A stretch of DNA of 10,128 nt from Baffinella frigidus (GCA_026770585.1 MU646399.1:216219-226346); one strand, 5' to 3'; shown: positions 1-5,450, counted from the first letter of the stretch. The notes: generated by a model from the letters alone, not told the origin. Numbers and translations are program-made.

Positions 1-170
1 GGGGGTGTTAGTACCGACACGGCCGCGGTGGTTGCACCCCCACAGAGCCGTGCTGGGTGCAGGGCCTGGGGAGGGGAGGGGGGGGGTTCCAGATAGAGAC
101 AGCCTCCTGGAAGGTGCTGGTACAAAAATCACCACACACTCGTCAAAAGTTGACGTTTCTGGTACAAAAC

Positions 171-283
171 GGCGTCCTTGACCAGGACGCCGCATCTCTC
201 CTCCCTCCTCTCTCTGTCCCCAAACGTCGGAAATGCCTTGATTCTGAAGATTTTCCCCCAGCGTAGCCCGCTGTGTGGAGGGC
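171..283 (+). repeat. 113 bp direct repeat, copy 1 of 2
   Basis: This block recurs almost unchanged at 547-657, with only a few substitutions and small indels. It starts with a perfect hairpin, arms GGCGTCCT (171-178) and AGGACGCC (184-191) around a 5 nt loop. A CT-rich stretch follows, then a segment ending in the reverse complement of the CCACACAGCGGGCTACG motif found elsewhere in the window (260-278). No open frame across it resembles a known protein. It is a dispersed repeat of unknown origin. Confidence 0.85.
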
Positions 284-356
284 CCTCCAGGGCCCTGGAG
301 CGGATGTATAGGGTTGTATAGGCATACTAAAGGGTTTGAGGGTAATAAAGTCAACG

Positions 357-450
357 GTTCTGGTACAATCTTGCCAAATGGTTGAGGGTGTCACAGAAGC
401 AGAAGAAGAGGCATACCAGACAGAGACGGCGTCCTTGACCACCCCGAGCA
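357..450 (+). repeat. about 90 bp direct repeat, copy 1
   Basis: Begins TTCTGGTACAA and ends with a CCAGACAGAGACGGCGTCC segment followed by a CCCCGAGCA tail. The same order of blocks is found at 661-750. A shorter version of the right half occurs at 525-560, where it runs straight into the 113 bp repeat. The left word CTGGTACAAAA also occurs at 159-169 and 1193-1203. On the minus strand copies 1 and 2 both read VKDAVSVWYASSS, but the similarity is equally good at DNA level, so this is treated as repeat DNA and not a gene. Confidence 0.75.
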
Positions 451-546
451 CGTGCAGAATCAAGAAACGTCTCTCCTATCCGAATCAAGAAAAGCCTCTC
501 ATATCACAGGTTGAAAGGGTTGCAAAGGCGTACCAGACAGAGACGG

Positions 547-657
547 CGTCCTTGACCAGGACGTCGCATCTCTCCTCCCTCCTCTCTCTGTCCCCAAACG
601 TCGGAAATGCCTTGATTCTGAAGATCCCCCACCAGCGTAGCCCGCTGTGCGGAGGGC
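547..657 (+). repeat. 113 bp direct repeat, copy 2 of 2 (111 bp)
   Basis: Near-identical to 171-283. The hairpin at its left end carries one mismatch in the right arm (AGGACGTC in place of AGGACGCC). Two bases are missing just before the pyrimidine run that precedes the CGTAGCCCGCTGTG segment. High similarity over a 376 bp offset suggests recent duplication or gene conversion. Confidence 0.85.
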
Positions 658-660
658 GCG

Positions 661-750
661 TTTCTGGTACAAAACCACCAAATTATTGAGGGCAGCAAAG
701 AAGAAGACGCATACCAGACAGAGACGGCATCTTTGACCATCCCGAGTACA
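661..750 (+). repeat. about 90 bp direct repeat, copy 2
   Basis: Matches 357-450 block for block: TTCTGGTACAA, an AAATTATTGAGGG segment, AAGAAGAAGACGCATACC, then CAGACAGAGACGGCATC and a CATCCCGAGTA tail. It is more diverged than the 113 bp repeat pair, with several substitutions and short deletions. Confidence 0.75.
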
Positions 751-840
751 GCCGTGCGGTGCGCGCGCATCTCTCGAAACAGCACCAGGGAGTCTGGCAG
801 CAATGTCCAGATGCAGAACCGTCCGTCCGAGTGCCCTGCG

Positions 841-912
841 GGTTTAGGGTTCGGGTTTTGGGATTAGGGATTAGGGTTCGGTTCTCTTAGGGGACCTAGG
901 ATTCGGGATTAC
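841..912 (+). repeat. Short degenerate telomeric patch
   Basis: Contains GGGTTTAGGG, GGGATTAGGGATTAGGG and GGGTTCGG words in 7-base-like spacing, interrupted by non-repeat bases. It is the leftmost telomere-type sequence in the window and reads G-rich on the plus strand. Confidence 0.7.
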
Positions 913-921
913 ATCCCCACA

Positions 922-930
922 TATAAATAG
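922..930 (+). promoter_or_regulatory. Possible TATA box
   Basis: TATAAATAG is a good match to a eukaryotic TATA element and lies in sequence that is not heptamer repeat. About 30 bases downstream the sequence becomes purine-rich and includes GAGGAACGCGAGGAGG. No ORF with a recognisable product follows, so any transcript would be non-coding or spliced. This is a motif match only. Confidence 0.3.
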
Positions 931-1003
931 GACCCTCCAGCATTCTCGAGTGGAAGGTACGCTCTGCTTGGAGGTCGCTGAGAGGAACGCGAGGAGGCAC
1001 AAG

Positions 1004-1019
1004 TGACTTATGTAAGTCA
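1004..1019. other. Short palindrome with GTAAGT core
   Basis: TGACTTA and TAAGTCA form perfect 7 bp arms around a TG centre. The right half contains GTAAGT (1012-1017), a strong 5' splice donor match, about 80 bases downstream of the TATA-like box at 922. It could be a protein-binding dyad, a donor site, or chance. A related word, GTAAGTCAACTC, occurs at 6052-6063. Confidence 0.35.
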
Positions 1020-1143
1020 ATTCGAGACCGTTACTCCCTTTTCATCTCTCGTAACGTCCAAAAAATCATCTAATTTCTTTTCAAGAGATCAGAGCCAGTC
1101 TGTGTACGGGAACCGATTTGCCCATTTGTTCCTGTTGTGACTG

Positions 1144-1265
1144 TACATGTGGTTATAGAGTCTATACATATATGATATATATATTCATTTGCTGGTACAA
1201 AACTTCTCTCTTAAAAAGACGACCGGGAAACAAATAAAGTATGGGCCAGCACCTGTCCAGACCAC
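1144..1265 (+). repeat. Composite AT/GC repeat, copy 1 of 3
   Basis: The left part is AT-rich (TATACATATATGATATATAT) and the right part GC-rich. Blocks in order: CTGGTACAAAAC, a CTCTCTTAAAAAGACGACCGGGAAAC block, AAAGTATGGG, then CCTGTCCAGACC (1252-1263) with a C-run. The same order recurs at 1271-1460 and 1610-1827. This copy is the most diverged and lacks the CAGCTTCGACCGCGCACC end. Confidence 0.7.
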
Positions 1266-1270
1266 GTCCC

Positions 1271-1460
1271 CCATATACAAGTAGATATACAACCTATACA
1301 TCTATTCTATATTCTTTTCCTGGTAAAAACAAATCTCTCAGTAAAGCGATCGGGAAACATTCAAAATTTGAAACGGTTTGATTTTTTTAAAGTTTTTCAG
1401 GCGGAATAAAGTATGGGACGGAACCTGTCCAGACCACGCCCCCAGCTTCGACCGCGCACC
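1271..1460 (+). repeat. Composite AT/GC repeat, copy 2 of 3
   Basis: Starts AT-rich with TATACAAGTAGATATACAAC, continues TCCTGGTAAAAAC, TCTCAGTAAAGCGATCGGGAAAC, an inserted AT-rich spacer, then a 50 bp GC-rich end (1411-1460) that matches 1778-1827 with only a few differences. The CCTGTCCAGACC core is at 1424-1435. An ATG at 1413 opens a reading frame that copy 3 shares for its first 17 codons, but the frames diverge at once and nothing in them is recognisable. Confidence 0.75.
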
Positions 1461-1609
1461 CGCCCACACGGTGGACTACGGACCTTTCAACAAAAGTCAA
1501 CTTGCCAAGAGATAATCAACTTTAAGGATTTTCTGTGTAAATTTGGTCACGAAATACCCCAGAATCCGGCCCCAAATTCAAATCCGAAACCCTCGAAGCC
1601 TACCGAGTG
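1461..1609. other. Spacer between repeat copies 2 and 3
   Basis: Mixed-composition DNA with no repeat partner seen in the window. An 89-codon frame (1413-1682, plus) crosses it, but with no known motif and no upstream signal. Nothing else supportable is present. Confidence 0.5.
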
Positions 1610-1827
1610 GTATGCATGCAGATATACATTCAACACATCTATGCTATATTCCTTTCCTGGAACCATATTCCCCCCTCAGTAAAACTACGATAATCAGACT
1701 TTGAATGTTTATTGTGACTTAAGTTGGCTATAATATGCGATAAATATCATTTGTAAAACGATCGGGAAACAAGTTAAGTATGGGGCGGAACCTGTCCACA
1801 CCACGCCCCCAGCTTCGACCGCGCACC
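1610..1827 (+). repeat. Composite AT/GC repeat, copy 3 of 3
   Basis: Begins TATGCATGCAGATATACATT and follows copy 2 through the TTCCTTTCCTGG and CTCAGTAAAAC blocks. After a spacer it carries AACGATCGGGAAAC and GTATGGGGCGGAACC. The core at 1791-1802 is CCTGTCCACACC, one base off. The 50 bp end 1778-1827 closely matches 1411-1460. It abuts the TTTGGGG array after about 20 bases. Confidence 0.75.
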
Positions 1828-1846
1828 GCACCCCTTTTGCTCCTGG

Positions 1847-1916
1847 TTTGGGGTTTGGGGTTTGGGGTTTGGGGTTTGGGGTTTGGGGTTTGGGGTTTGG
1901 GGTTTGGGGTTTGGGG
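1847..1916 (+). repeat. TTTGGGG array, ten perfect units
   Basis: Ten uninterrupted TTTGGGG heptamers. This is the telomeric TTTAGGG with its A replaced by G in every unit. It is followed by about 75 bases of degenerate heptamers (1917-1991) that include TTTGTGG, TTTGGAG, TTTCTGG and one TTTAGGG. The array has no stop codon in any frame, which explains the overlapping open frames of 60-127 codons. Confidence 0.95.
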
Positions 1917-1991
1917 TTCTGGGTTTGTGGTTTGGAGTTTCTGGTTTGTGGTCTGGGGTTGAGAGTTTGGGGTTTAGGGTTTATGGTGTGG

Positions 1992-2061
1992 TGTTTGGTG
2001 TTTGGTGTTTGGTGTTTGGTGTTTGGTGTTTGGTGTTTGGTGTTTGGTGTTTGGTGTTTGG
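1992..2061 (+). repeat. TGTTTGG array, ten perfect units
   Basis: Ten uninterrupted TGTTTGG heptamers, 70 bp, the same length and unit count as the TTTGGGG array just upstream. It then decays into TTGCGGTTTGCGG and TTTATTGTTTATTG (2075-2106) before a single GTTTAGGG. This unit has lost the GGG run, so it is less G-quadruplex-prone than its neighbours. Confidence 0.95.
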
Positions 2062-2141
2062 CGATCGGGGTTCCGGCTTGCGGTTTGCGGTTTATTGTTT
2101 ATTGTTTAGGGTTTATGGTGTCTGGTGCAAGGTCCGAGTCT

Positions 2142-2242
2142 TCGCACCCGCGGCAGACGCGATTTTTCGGCCATCAGGAGAGTAGACGTGCAGCCCCGCC
2201 GCACCTCCCGCCCCAGGACACTACACCTTAAACCCTAAACCC
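2142..2242 (+). repeat. Subtelomeric repeat D, copy 1 of 3
   Basis: Blocks in order: CGCACC, GCAGACGCGATT, TCGGCC with a CAGGAGAG run, TAGACGTGCAGCCCCGCCGC, C-rich, then ACACTACACCTTAAACCC. Recurs at 2482-2584 with the same ending and at 2719-2795 without it. It ends in CCCTAAACCC, the reverse orientation of the telomeric repeat. Confidence 0.85.
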
Positions 2243-2294
2243 ACAACCCTCCTCCACCTCCGGATAGTAGGGTGTTTGGGGTTCTGGGTCCTGT

Positions 2295-2333
2295 GTTCAG
2301 TTCAGTGTTCAGTGTTCTGTGTTCTATGTTCTG
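2295..2333 (+). repeat. Short GTTC-rich tandem repeat
   Basis: Irregular tandem of TGTTCAG and TGTTCTG/TGTTCTA words, about 7-8 bases each, immediately upstream of a long pyrimidine run. It looks like a diverged heptamer array. Confidence 0.6.
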
Positions 2334-2364
2334 TTTCCCCCCCTTTTTTTCCCCTTCCTTTCAG
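2334..2364 (+). other. Polypyrimidine tract ending in AG
   Basis: A 29-base uninterrupted C/T run (2334-2362) is followed directly by AG at 2363-2364 and then GATGGCGGG. It has the form of a strong 3' splice acceptor. There is no coding exon downstream, only the TTGAGGG array, so it may instead be low-complexity DNA. Confidence 0.35.
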
Positions 2365-2373
2365 GATGGCGGG

Positions 2374-2374
2374 T

Positions 2375-2433
<59 letters not shown>

Positions 2434-2450
2434 AGGTTGAAGGTTTAGGT
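2374..2450 (+). repeat. TTGAGGG array
   Basis: Eight perfect TTGAGGG units (2374-2429), then two TTGAAGG and one TTTAGGT. A third pure variant block within 600 bp of the TTTGGGG and TGTTTGG blocks. Confidence 0.95.
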
Positions 2451-2481
2451 ACAGAAAAGCGACCACAGCGCTCTGGGAGTG

Positions 2482-2584
2482 TTACGCACCAACAGCAGAC
2501 GCGATTATTCGGCCCTCAGGAGAGTAGACGTGCAGCCCCGCCGCCCCACCCGCCCTGGGACACTACACCTTAAACCCTAAACCC
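2482..2584 (+). repeat. Subtelomeric repeat D, copy 2 of 3
   Basis: Matches 2142-2242 along its full length with scattered substitutions. The shared end, CACTACACCTTAAACCC, again runs into reverse-oriented CCCTAAACCC. Confidence 0.85.
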
Positions 2585-2718
2585 ATCCCCGAAACAATCT
2601 ACCACCGCTTCAACAGGGCTGTAGGGTTCAGGGGTTAGTGTGTTTTCCGGGCGAAAAATATACCCGAGTAGACGTGCACGGGTTCAGAATTCGTGTTTAG
2701 GGTTGAGGGTCTGTGTTT

Positions 2719-2795
2719 CTCGCACCAGCGGCAGACGCGATTCGCCGGCCCTCAAGAGAGTACACGTGCAGCCCCGCCGCCCCTCCCGCTCCAGG
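2719..2795 (+). repeat. Subtelomeric repeat D, copy 3 of 3, truncated
   Basis: Shares the CGCACC, CGGCAGACGCGATT, CGGCCCTCA and ACGTGCAGCCCCGCCGC blocks with copies 1 and 2. At about 2794 it switches into repeat family E instead of the CACTACACCTTAAACCC ending, so it is a junction between two families. Confidence 0.75.
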
Positions 2796-2878
2796 CCGCA
2801 GCGCCCCGAGTCCGCCAGGGTGCCTGTTGTGTCGGGCGGGCGTGGTTTAGGGTGTGTGGTAAACCCTGAAAACACAAA
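2794..2878 (+). repeat. GC-rich repeat E, copy 1
   Basis: Blocks: GGCCGCAGCGCC, CGAGTCCGC, AGGGTGCCTGTTGTGTCGGG, CGGGCGTGGTTTAGGGTGTG, GGTAA and a CCTGAAAACACAAA end. A very close copy lies at 3011-3092, and weaker or partial copies at 3131-3160, 3242-3311, 3375-3451 and 3594-3670. It combines a plus-oriented GTTTAGGG with a minus-oriented CCCTGAA telomeric word. Confidence 0.8.
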
Positions 2879-2879
2879 A

Positions 2880-2929
2880 CCTGTTTTGTCGGGCGCTTCA
2901 GCGGCGCAAATGTTGTGCCTACGCCCTGG
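2880..2929 (+). repeat. CTGTTTTGTCGGGCGCTTCAGCGG repeat, copy 1 (sub-module)
   Basis: The segment CTGTTTTGTCGGGCGCTTC followed by AGCGGCGCAAAT recurs at 3297-3350, where AGCGGCTTC is duplicated in tandem. The following bases (TTGTGCCTACGCC against TTTTGCCGGAGCC) are diverged but aligned. The element is always found joined to the AGGGTGCCTGTT end of family E. Confidence 0.65.
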
Positions 2930-2963
2930 AAAAAACTAAACCCTGAACGCTAGACGTGCAGCC

Positions 2964-3006
2964 CCAGGAGGAGTGGTGGGGCACTCCTCCCGGGCACTCC
3001 TCCTGG
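2964..3006. other. Inverted repeat, perfect 12 bp arms
   Basis: CCAGGAGGAGTG (2964-2975) and CACTCCTCCTGG (2995-3006) are perfect reverse complements around a 19-base loop. The loop carries a second CACTCCTCC that can pair with the same left arm, so two alternative hairpins compete. It interrupts family E between its ACGTGCAGCCCC block and its GGGCCGCAGCG block. Confidence 0.8.
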
Positions 3007-3010
3007 CCCG

Positions 3011-3092
3011 GGCCGCAGCGCCTCGAGTCCGCTGGGGTGCCTGTTGTGTCGGGCGGGCGTGGTTTAGGGTGTGGGGTAAGCCCTTAACACAC
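3011..3092 (+). repeat. GC-rich repeat E, copy 2
   Basis: Closely matches 2794-2878, including the long TGCCTGTTGTGTCGGGCGGG block and the GTTTAGGGTGTG that follows, and continues into CCCTTAACACACAAAC. Offset 217 bp. Confidence 0.8.
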
Positions 3093-3251
3093 AAACACAG
3101 CACGCGGAGGGCCCACCGCACCTCCCGCCCCAGGCCGTTCCGAGCCCGCTGGGGTGCCTGCGGTGGGGGTTAGGGTTGAGGGTAACCCCTGGACAGACCC
3201 TAAACCCTGAACGTGCAGCCCCGCGGCCCCACCCGACTCCGGGCTGCAGCG

Positions 3252-3253
<2 letters not shown>

Positions 3254-3287
<34 letters not shown>
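3254..3287 (+). repeat. (TC)17 microsatellite
   Basis: Seventeen TC dinucleotides flanked by GAG and GCCAGGGTGCCTGTT. In the other family E copies the same position reads GAGTCCGCCAGGG, so the tract appears to have expanded from the TC of GAGTC inside a repeat E copy (3242-3311). Confidence 0.95.
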
Positions 3288-3289
<2 letters not shown>

Positions 3290-3374
3290 CAGGGTGCCTG
3301 TTTTGTCGGGCGCTTCAGCGGCTTCAGCGGTCCAAATATTTTGCCGGAGCCATGAACACACAAACCTGAACCCT

Positions 3375-3451
3375 GCAAACACAACTCGCGGGGGGCCCGC
3401 GGCCCCGCCCGCCCCGGGCCGCAGGGTCCCGAGCCCGCGAGGGTGCCTGTT
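3375..3451 (+). repeat. 77 bp repeat E2, copy 1 of 2
   Basis: Starts GCAAACACAACTCGCGGGGG and ends GAGGGTGCCTGTT. The copy at 3594-3670 has the same length and only about four differences. Its right half (GGGCCGCAGGGTCCCGAGCC) is a variant of family E. Confidence 0.9.
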
Positions 3452-3492
3452 AACGGGCGGGGGTTTCAACACACACAAACCCAAACTCTGAA

Positions 3493-3589
3493 CCCTATCC
3501 TGTCAACTGACGCCCTATCCTGCGCCAACTGACGCCCTATCGTGCCAACCGACGCCCTATCCTGCCAACTCACGCCCTATCTTGCTGCC
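3493..3589 (+). repeat. 20-22 bp minisatellite, 4.7 units
   Basis: Units start at 3493, 3513, 3535, 3555 and 3575 (partial). The consensus is CCCTATCCTGCCAACTGACG; unit 2 has a two-base insertion, and units 3 and 4 differ by single bases. The CCCTA start resembles a reverse-oriented telomeric word. It lies exactly between the two E2 copies. Confidence 0.92.
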
Positions 3590-3593
3590 GGGT

Positions 3594-3670
3594 GCAAACA
3601 CAACTCGCGGGGGGGGCGCGGCCCCACCCGCCCCGGGCCGCAGGGTCCCGAGCCCGCCAGGGTGCCTGTT
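3594..3670 (+). repeat. 77 bp repeat E2, copy 2 of 2
   Basis: Same length as 3375-3451 and nearly identical. The pair brackets the 20-22 bp minisatellite, so the whole 3375-3670 block is a repeat-minisatellite-repeat unit. Confidence 0.9.
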
Positions 3671-3913
3671 GGTGTTCGGAGGTTGGAGTTGGGGTTTGGG
3701 GTCTGGGGTTTGGGGTTTGGGGGTTGGGAGTTGAAGTGTAGGGTTTAGGGTTTGGGGTTTGGGGTGTAGGGTTTAGGGTTTAGGGTTGGGGGAGCAGGAT
3801 GTGGGGCGTAGGGTTCAGGGTTTAGGGTTTAGGGTGTACGATGTAGGGTGTAGGGTGCAACATTTCAGGTTCAGGGTTCAGGGATCAGGGTGTAGGGTTG
3901 AGAGTCAGGGTGT
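3671..3913 (+). repeat. Degenerate telomeric array
   Basis: Mixed TTTGGGG, TTTAGGG, TGTAGGG and TTCAGGG units with frequent slippage. TTTAGGG runs are short (two or three units). All are G-rich on the plus strand. Confidence 0.9.
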
Positions 3914-3980
3914 AGCGCTGAGTGCTTCAGTGCTTTCGTGTCCGTGTTCTGATCGCTCCAGTATTTTCGCGTTCATGGAT
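3914..3980. other. Short unique segment between telomeric arrays
   Basis: About 65 bases without heptamers, containing AGTGCTTCAGTGCTTTCGTG and CTGATCGCTCCAG. No repeat partner, hairpin or coding frame of note. Confidence 0.5.
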
Positions 3981-4212
3981 TAGGGTGTAGTTCAGGGGCG
4001 AGGGTTTAGTTCACGGGTTAGGGGTAGTGTACGGGTTAGGGGTTAGGGTTCAGGGGCTAGGACGCAGTTTAGGGGTTAGGGGTTATACAACCTGTGCATC
4101 TGATGTCCCACAAGGTTTGAGGTCTGGGGGTTGTGGGGCAGGGTGTAGGGCGTGAGGGTTGGAATTCAGGGTGTAGGGTGTAGTTCAGGGTTTAGGGTGT
4201 AGTCCACGGGTT
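3981..4212 (+). repeat. Degenerate telomeric array
   Basis: Scattered GGGTTAGGGG, TGTAGGG, TTCAGGG and TTTAGGG words, more eroded than the arrays on either side. A 25 bp non-telomeric word sits inside it at 4090-4114. Confidence 0.8.
4090..4114 (+). repeat. 25 bp spacer repeat, copy 1
   Basis: Reads ACCTGTGCATCTGATGTCCC and ends ACAAG. It matches 4220-4244 at about 21 of 25 positions, 130 bases downstream. Both copies are flanked by telomeric words. Confidence 0.65.
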
Positions 4213-4219
4213 AGATTGC

Positions 4220-4244
4220 ACCTGTGCGCCTTATGTCCCACCAG
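4220..4244 (+). repeat. 25 bp spacer repeat, copy 2
   Basis: Second copy of the word at 4090-4114, here leading directly into the C-rich block. Confidence 0.65.
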
Positions 4245-4375
4245 CACCCCCCCCTCCGGCAGCCGCACCAGACAGGACACCCCCCCCCCCCCCCGCTCTA
4301 TCCCCTTTACGAACCGCCAGCCCCCCTCCCCCCCGTCCCCCCCGGTGCCCCCGCCACCCCCTGCATCTCCTGGAG
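4245..4375 (+). other. C-rich block with a C15 run
   Basis: Dominated by C runs, including 15 consecutive C at 4280-4294 and several C6-C7 runs. It is the only long stretch that is C-rich on the plus strand, opposite to the surrounding G-rich arrays. Open frames on both strands here are proline-rich or glycine-rich low complexity and are not called. 4376-4487 that follows is purine-rich (GGAGGGTGGAGGG) and otherwise featureless. Confidence 0.8.
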
Positions 4376-4487
4376 GGTGGAGGGTGGAGGGTTGAGGGAC
4401 AGAAGGTGCGTGTGAGAGGGGGAGAAGGCGACTCTGACAAGAGCTCTTCTCTGGCAGAGAGAGGGGGGAAGGGATGCTTGGTCACAG

Positions 4488-4547
4488 GGTTTAGGGTTTA
4501 GGGTTTAGGGGTTTGGGTTTAGGGTTTAGAGTTCAGGGGTTAGGGTT
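4488..4547 (+). repeat. TTTAGGG array
   Basis: Three consecutive TTTAGGG units, then TTTGGG, TTTAGGG, TTTAGAG and TTCAGGGG variants. One of the cleaner parent-type patches. Confidence 0.93.
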
Positions 4548-4578
4548 TCCCCCGCCGCCCCCAGCATCTCCGGCACCT

Positions 4579-4790
4579 GGTTTGGGGTTTGGGGTTTGGG
4601 GTGTATGGTTGAGGGTTTGGGGTTTGGGGTTTGTAGTTTGGGGTTTAGGGTTTAGGGTTTACGGTTTACGGTTGAGGGTTTAAGGTTCCGGGTTGAGGGT
4701 TTAGGGCTTACTATCTTGGGGGGTTTGGGTGTAGGGTTTTCGGGTTAGGGTTTCGGGTTTCGGGTGGGACAGGGTTTCGGGTGTGTAACC
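4579..4790 (+). repeat. Mixed telomeric array
   Basis: Starts with TTTGGGG units, passes through TTTAGGG, TTTACGG and TTGAGGG, and ends with TTTCGGG units. The dominant variant changes along the array. Confidence 0.9.
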
Positions 4791-4832
4791 TGGAGGTTCA
4801 GCGGCGCATCCCCAGATGTATATCTCGCCGGA

Positions 4833-4866
4833 TGAGGAGCCTGTCCAGACCTCTCCCCCCACCTGA
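4833..4866 (+). repeat. CCTGTCCAGACC repeat, short copy
   Basis: TGAGGAGCCTGTCCAGACC followed by TCTCCCCCCACCTG. The same word begins the longer copies at 5316, 5563 and 5721. Here it is cut off after ACCTG and runs into the 83 bp element. Confidence 0.75.
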
Positions 4867-4887
4867 ACCCAGGTTGCGTTTTAGCCA

Positions 4888-4970
4888 CACAGCGCACTTC
4901 GAAGGGATTTTTGAATAACCCTTAAGCGATAAGACCTAGGACCCTACGGTAGGCAACCCGTAGGGACATA
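4888..4970 (+). repeat. 83 bp element with hairpin, copy 1 of 2
   Basis: Almost identical to 7901-7980 despite a 3 kb separation: a few substitutions and small length changes only. It contains TTCGAAGGGATTTTTGAATA, TAAGCGATAAGA and a perfect hairpin with arms CCCTACGG (4942-4949) and CCGTAGGG (4958-4965) around the loop TAGGCAAC. The hairpin and loop are unchanged in both copies. It overlaps copy 3 of the 23 bp CCACACAG motif and could be a structured RNA or a DNA site. No product is known. Confidence 0.85.
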
Positions 4971-5023
4971 GGGGGGCTCCTACGGATAAGGTAACAGAAA
5001 CTCGGGCTCTCCGCGCCCGAAAA

Positions 5024-5046
5024 TCCCTGCGTAGCCCTCTGTGTGG
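5024..5046 (-). repeat. CCACACAG motif, inverted copy
   Basis: Reads on the minus strand CCACACAGAGGGCTACGCAG then GGA. It faces the plus-oriented copy at 4885-4907, so the 83 bp element and about 75 following bases are bracketed by imperfect inverted ends. Confidence 0.6.
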
Positions 5047-5118
5047 GTGTAGTGTCCCAGGGCGGGAGGGGCCGCAGGGCAGCACTTTTACCTCCCCCCC
5101 CACCTGTTTTGACCTGCT

Positions 5119-5169
5119 TTCAGGTTCAGCATTGAGGGTTTCTGACAAAAATATCCAATTCTCGTTCAG
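5119..5169 (+). repeat. 51 bp repeat F, copy 1 of 3
   Basis: TTCAGGTTCAGCATTGAGGG, TTTCTGACAAAAATATCC, AATTCT and then TTCAGG. Recurs at 5451-5501 and 5598-5648 with a few changes. Each copy is followed at once by TTTAGGG/TTTGGGG units, so it acts as a fixed leader to those arrays. Confidence 0.88.
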
Positions 5170-5295
5170 GGTTTAGGGTTTGGGGTATCAGGGTTTAGGG
5201 TTTGGGGTATCAGGGTTTAGGGTTTGGGGTTCAGGGTTTAGGGTTTGGGGTTCAGGGTTTAGGGTTTGGGGTATCAGGGTTTAGGGTTTGGGGTT
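5167..5295 (+). repeat. 21-22 bp higher-order telomeric repeat, six units
   Basis: Each unit is CAGGG + TTTAGGG + TTTGGGG + TAT or TT. Starts: 5167, 5189, 5211, 5232, 5253, 5275. Lengths are 22, 22, 21, 21, 22, 21, so the two spacer forms are interspersed. A decayed seventh unit starts at 5296, and a decayed version recurs at 5497-5555. Confidence 0.95.
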
Positions 5296-5315
5296 CAGAG
5301 TTTAGGATTGAGTGG

Positions 5316-5438
5316 TGAGGAGCCTGTCCAGACCTCTCCCCCCGCCTGCTTTCAGGTTTCGGGTTGAGGTTTTCAACTTTTCACTGGAGCGTGTTTACGG
5401 AGTACAAAGAGCATCGAAATGCAATTTATGAGGAGCCC
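5316..5438 (+). repeat. Repeat G, copy 1 of 2
   Basis: Begins with the TGAGGAGCCTGTCCAGACC word, then ACCTGCTTTC-like sequence, a variable T-rich middle, GGAGCGT, CGGAG, TACAAAGAGCATCGAAA and AATTTATGAGGAGCCC. Recurs in the same order at 5721-5857. It is joined at its right end to repeat F copy 2. Confidence 0.8.
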
Positions 5439-5450
5439 CCCTCACTTGGT

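Larger units (their letters stand above)
751..1143. other. Mostly single-copy stretch without a gene
   Basis: No convincing coding frame and no long repeat partner inside the window. It holds a short patch of degenerate telomeric words at 841-912, a TATA-like box at 922-930, and a palindrome at 1004-1019. GC content falls towards the right, where an AT-rich tract (1155-1190) introduces the next repeat family. Confidence 0.6.

Noticed and set aside
143-803. Several overlapping frames in the left repeats
   Set aside because: Shared peptides such as AYQTETASLT follow directly from the direct DNA repeats, and similar shared peptides occur on the other strand. There is no sign of frame-specific conservation.
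1847-2061. CRISPR-like regular repeats
   Set aside because: Units are 7 bases with no spacers and telomeric in nature. This is a tandem array.
4224-4485. Proline-rich plus and arginine/glycine-rich minus frames
   Set aside because: Pure consequence of the C-rich block and poly-C runs.
4942-4965. Bacterial-type terminator
   Set aside because: The hairpin is not followed by a T run on either strand and the region is eukaryotic in character.
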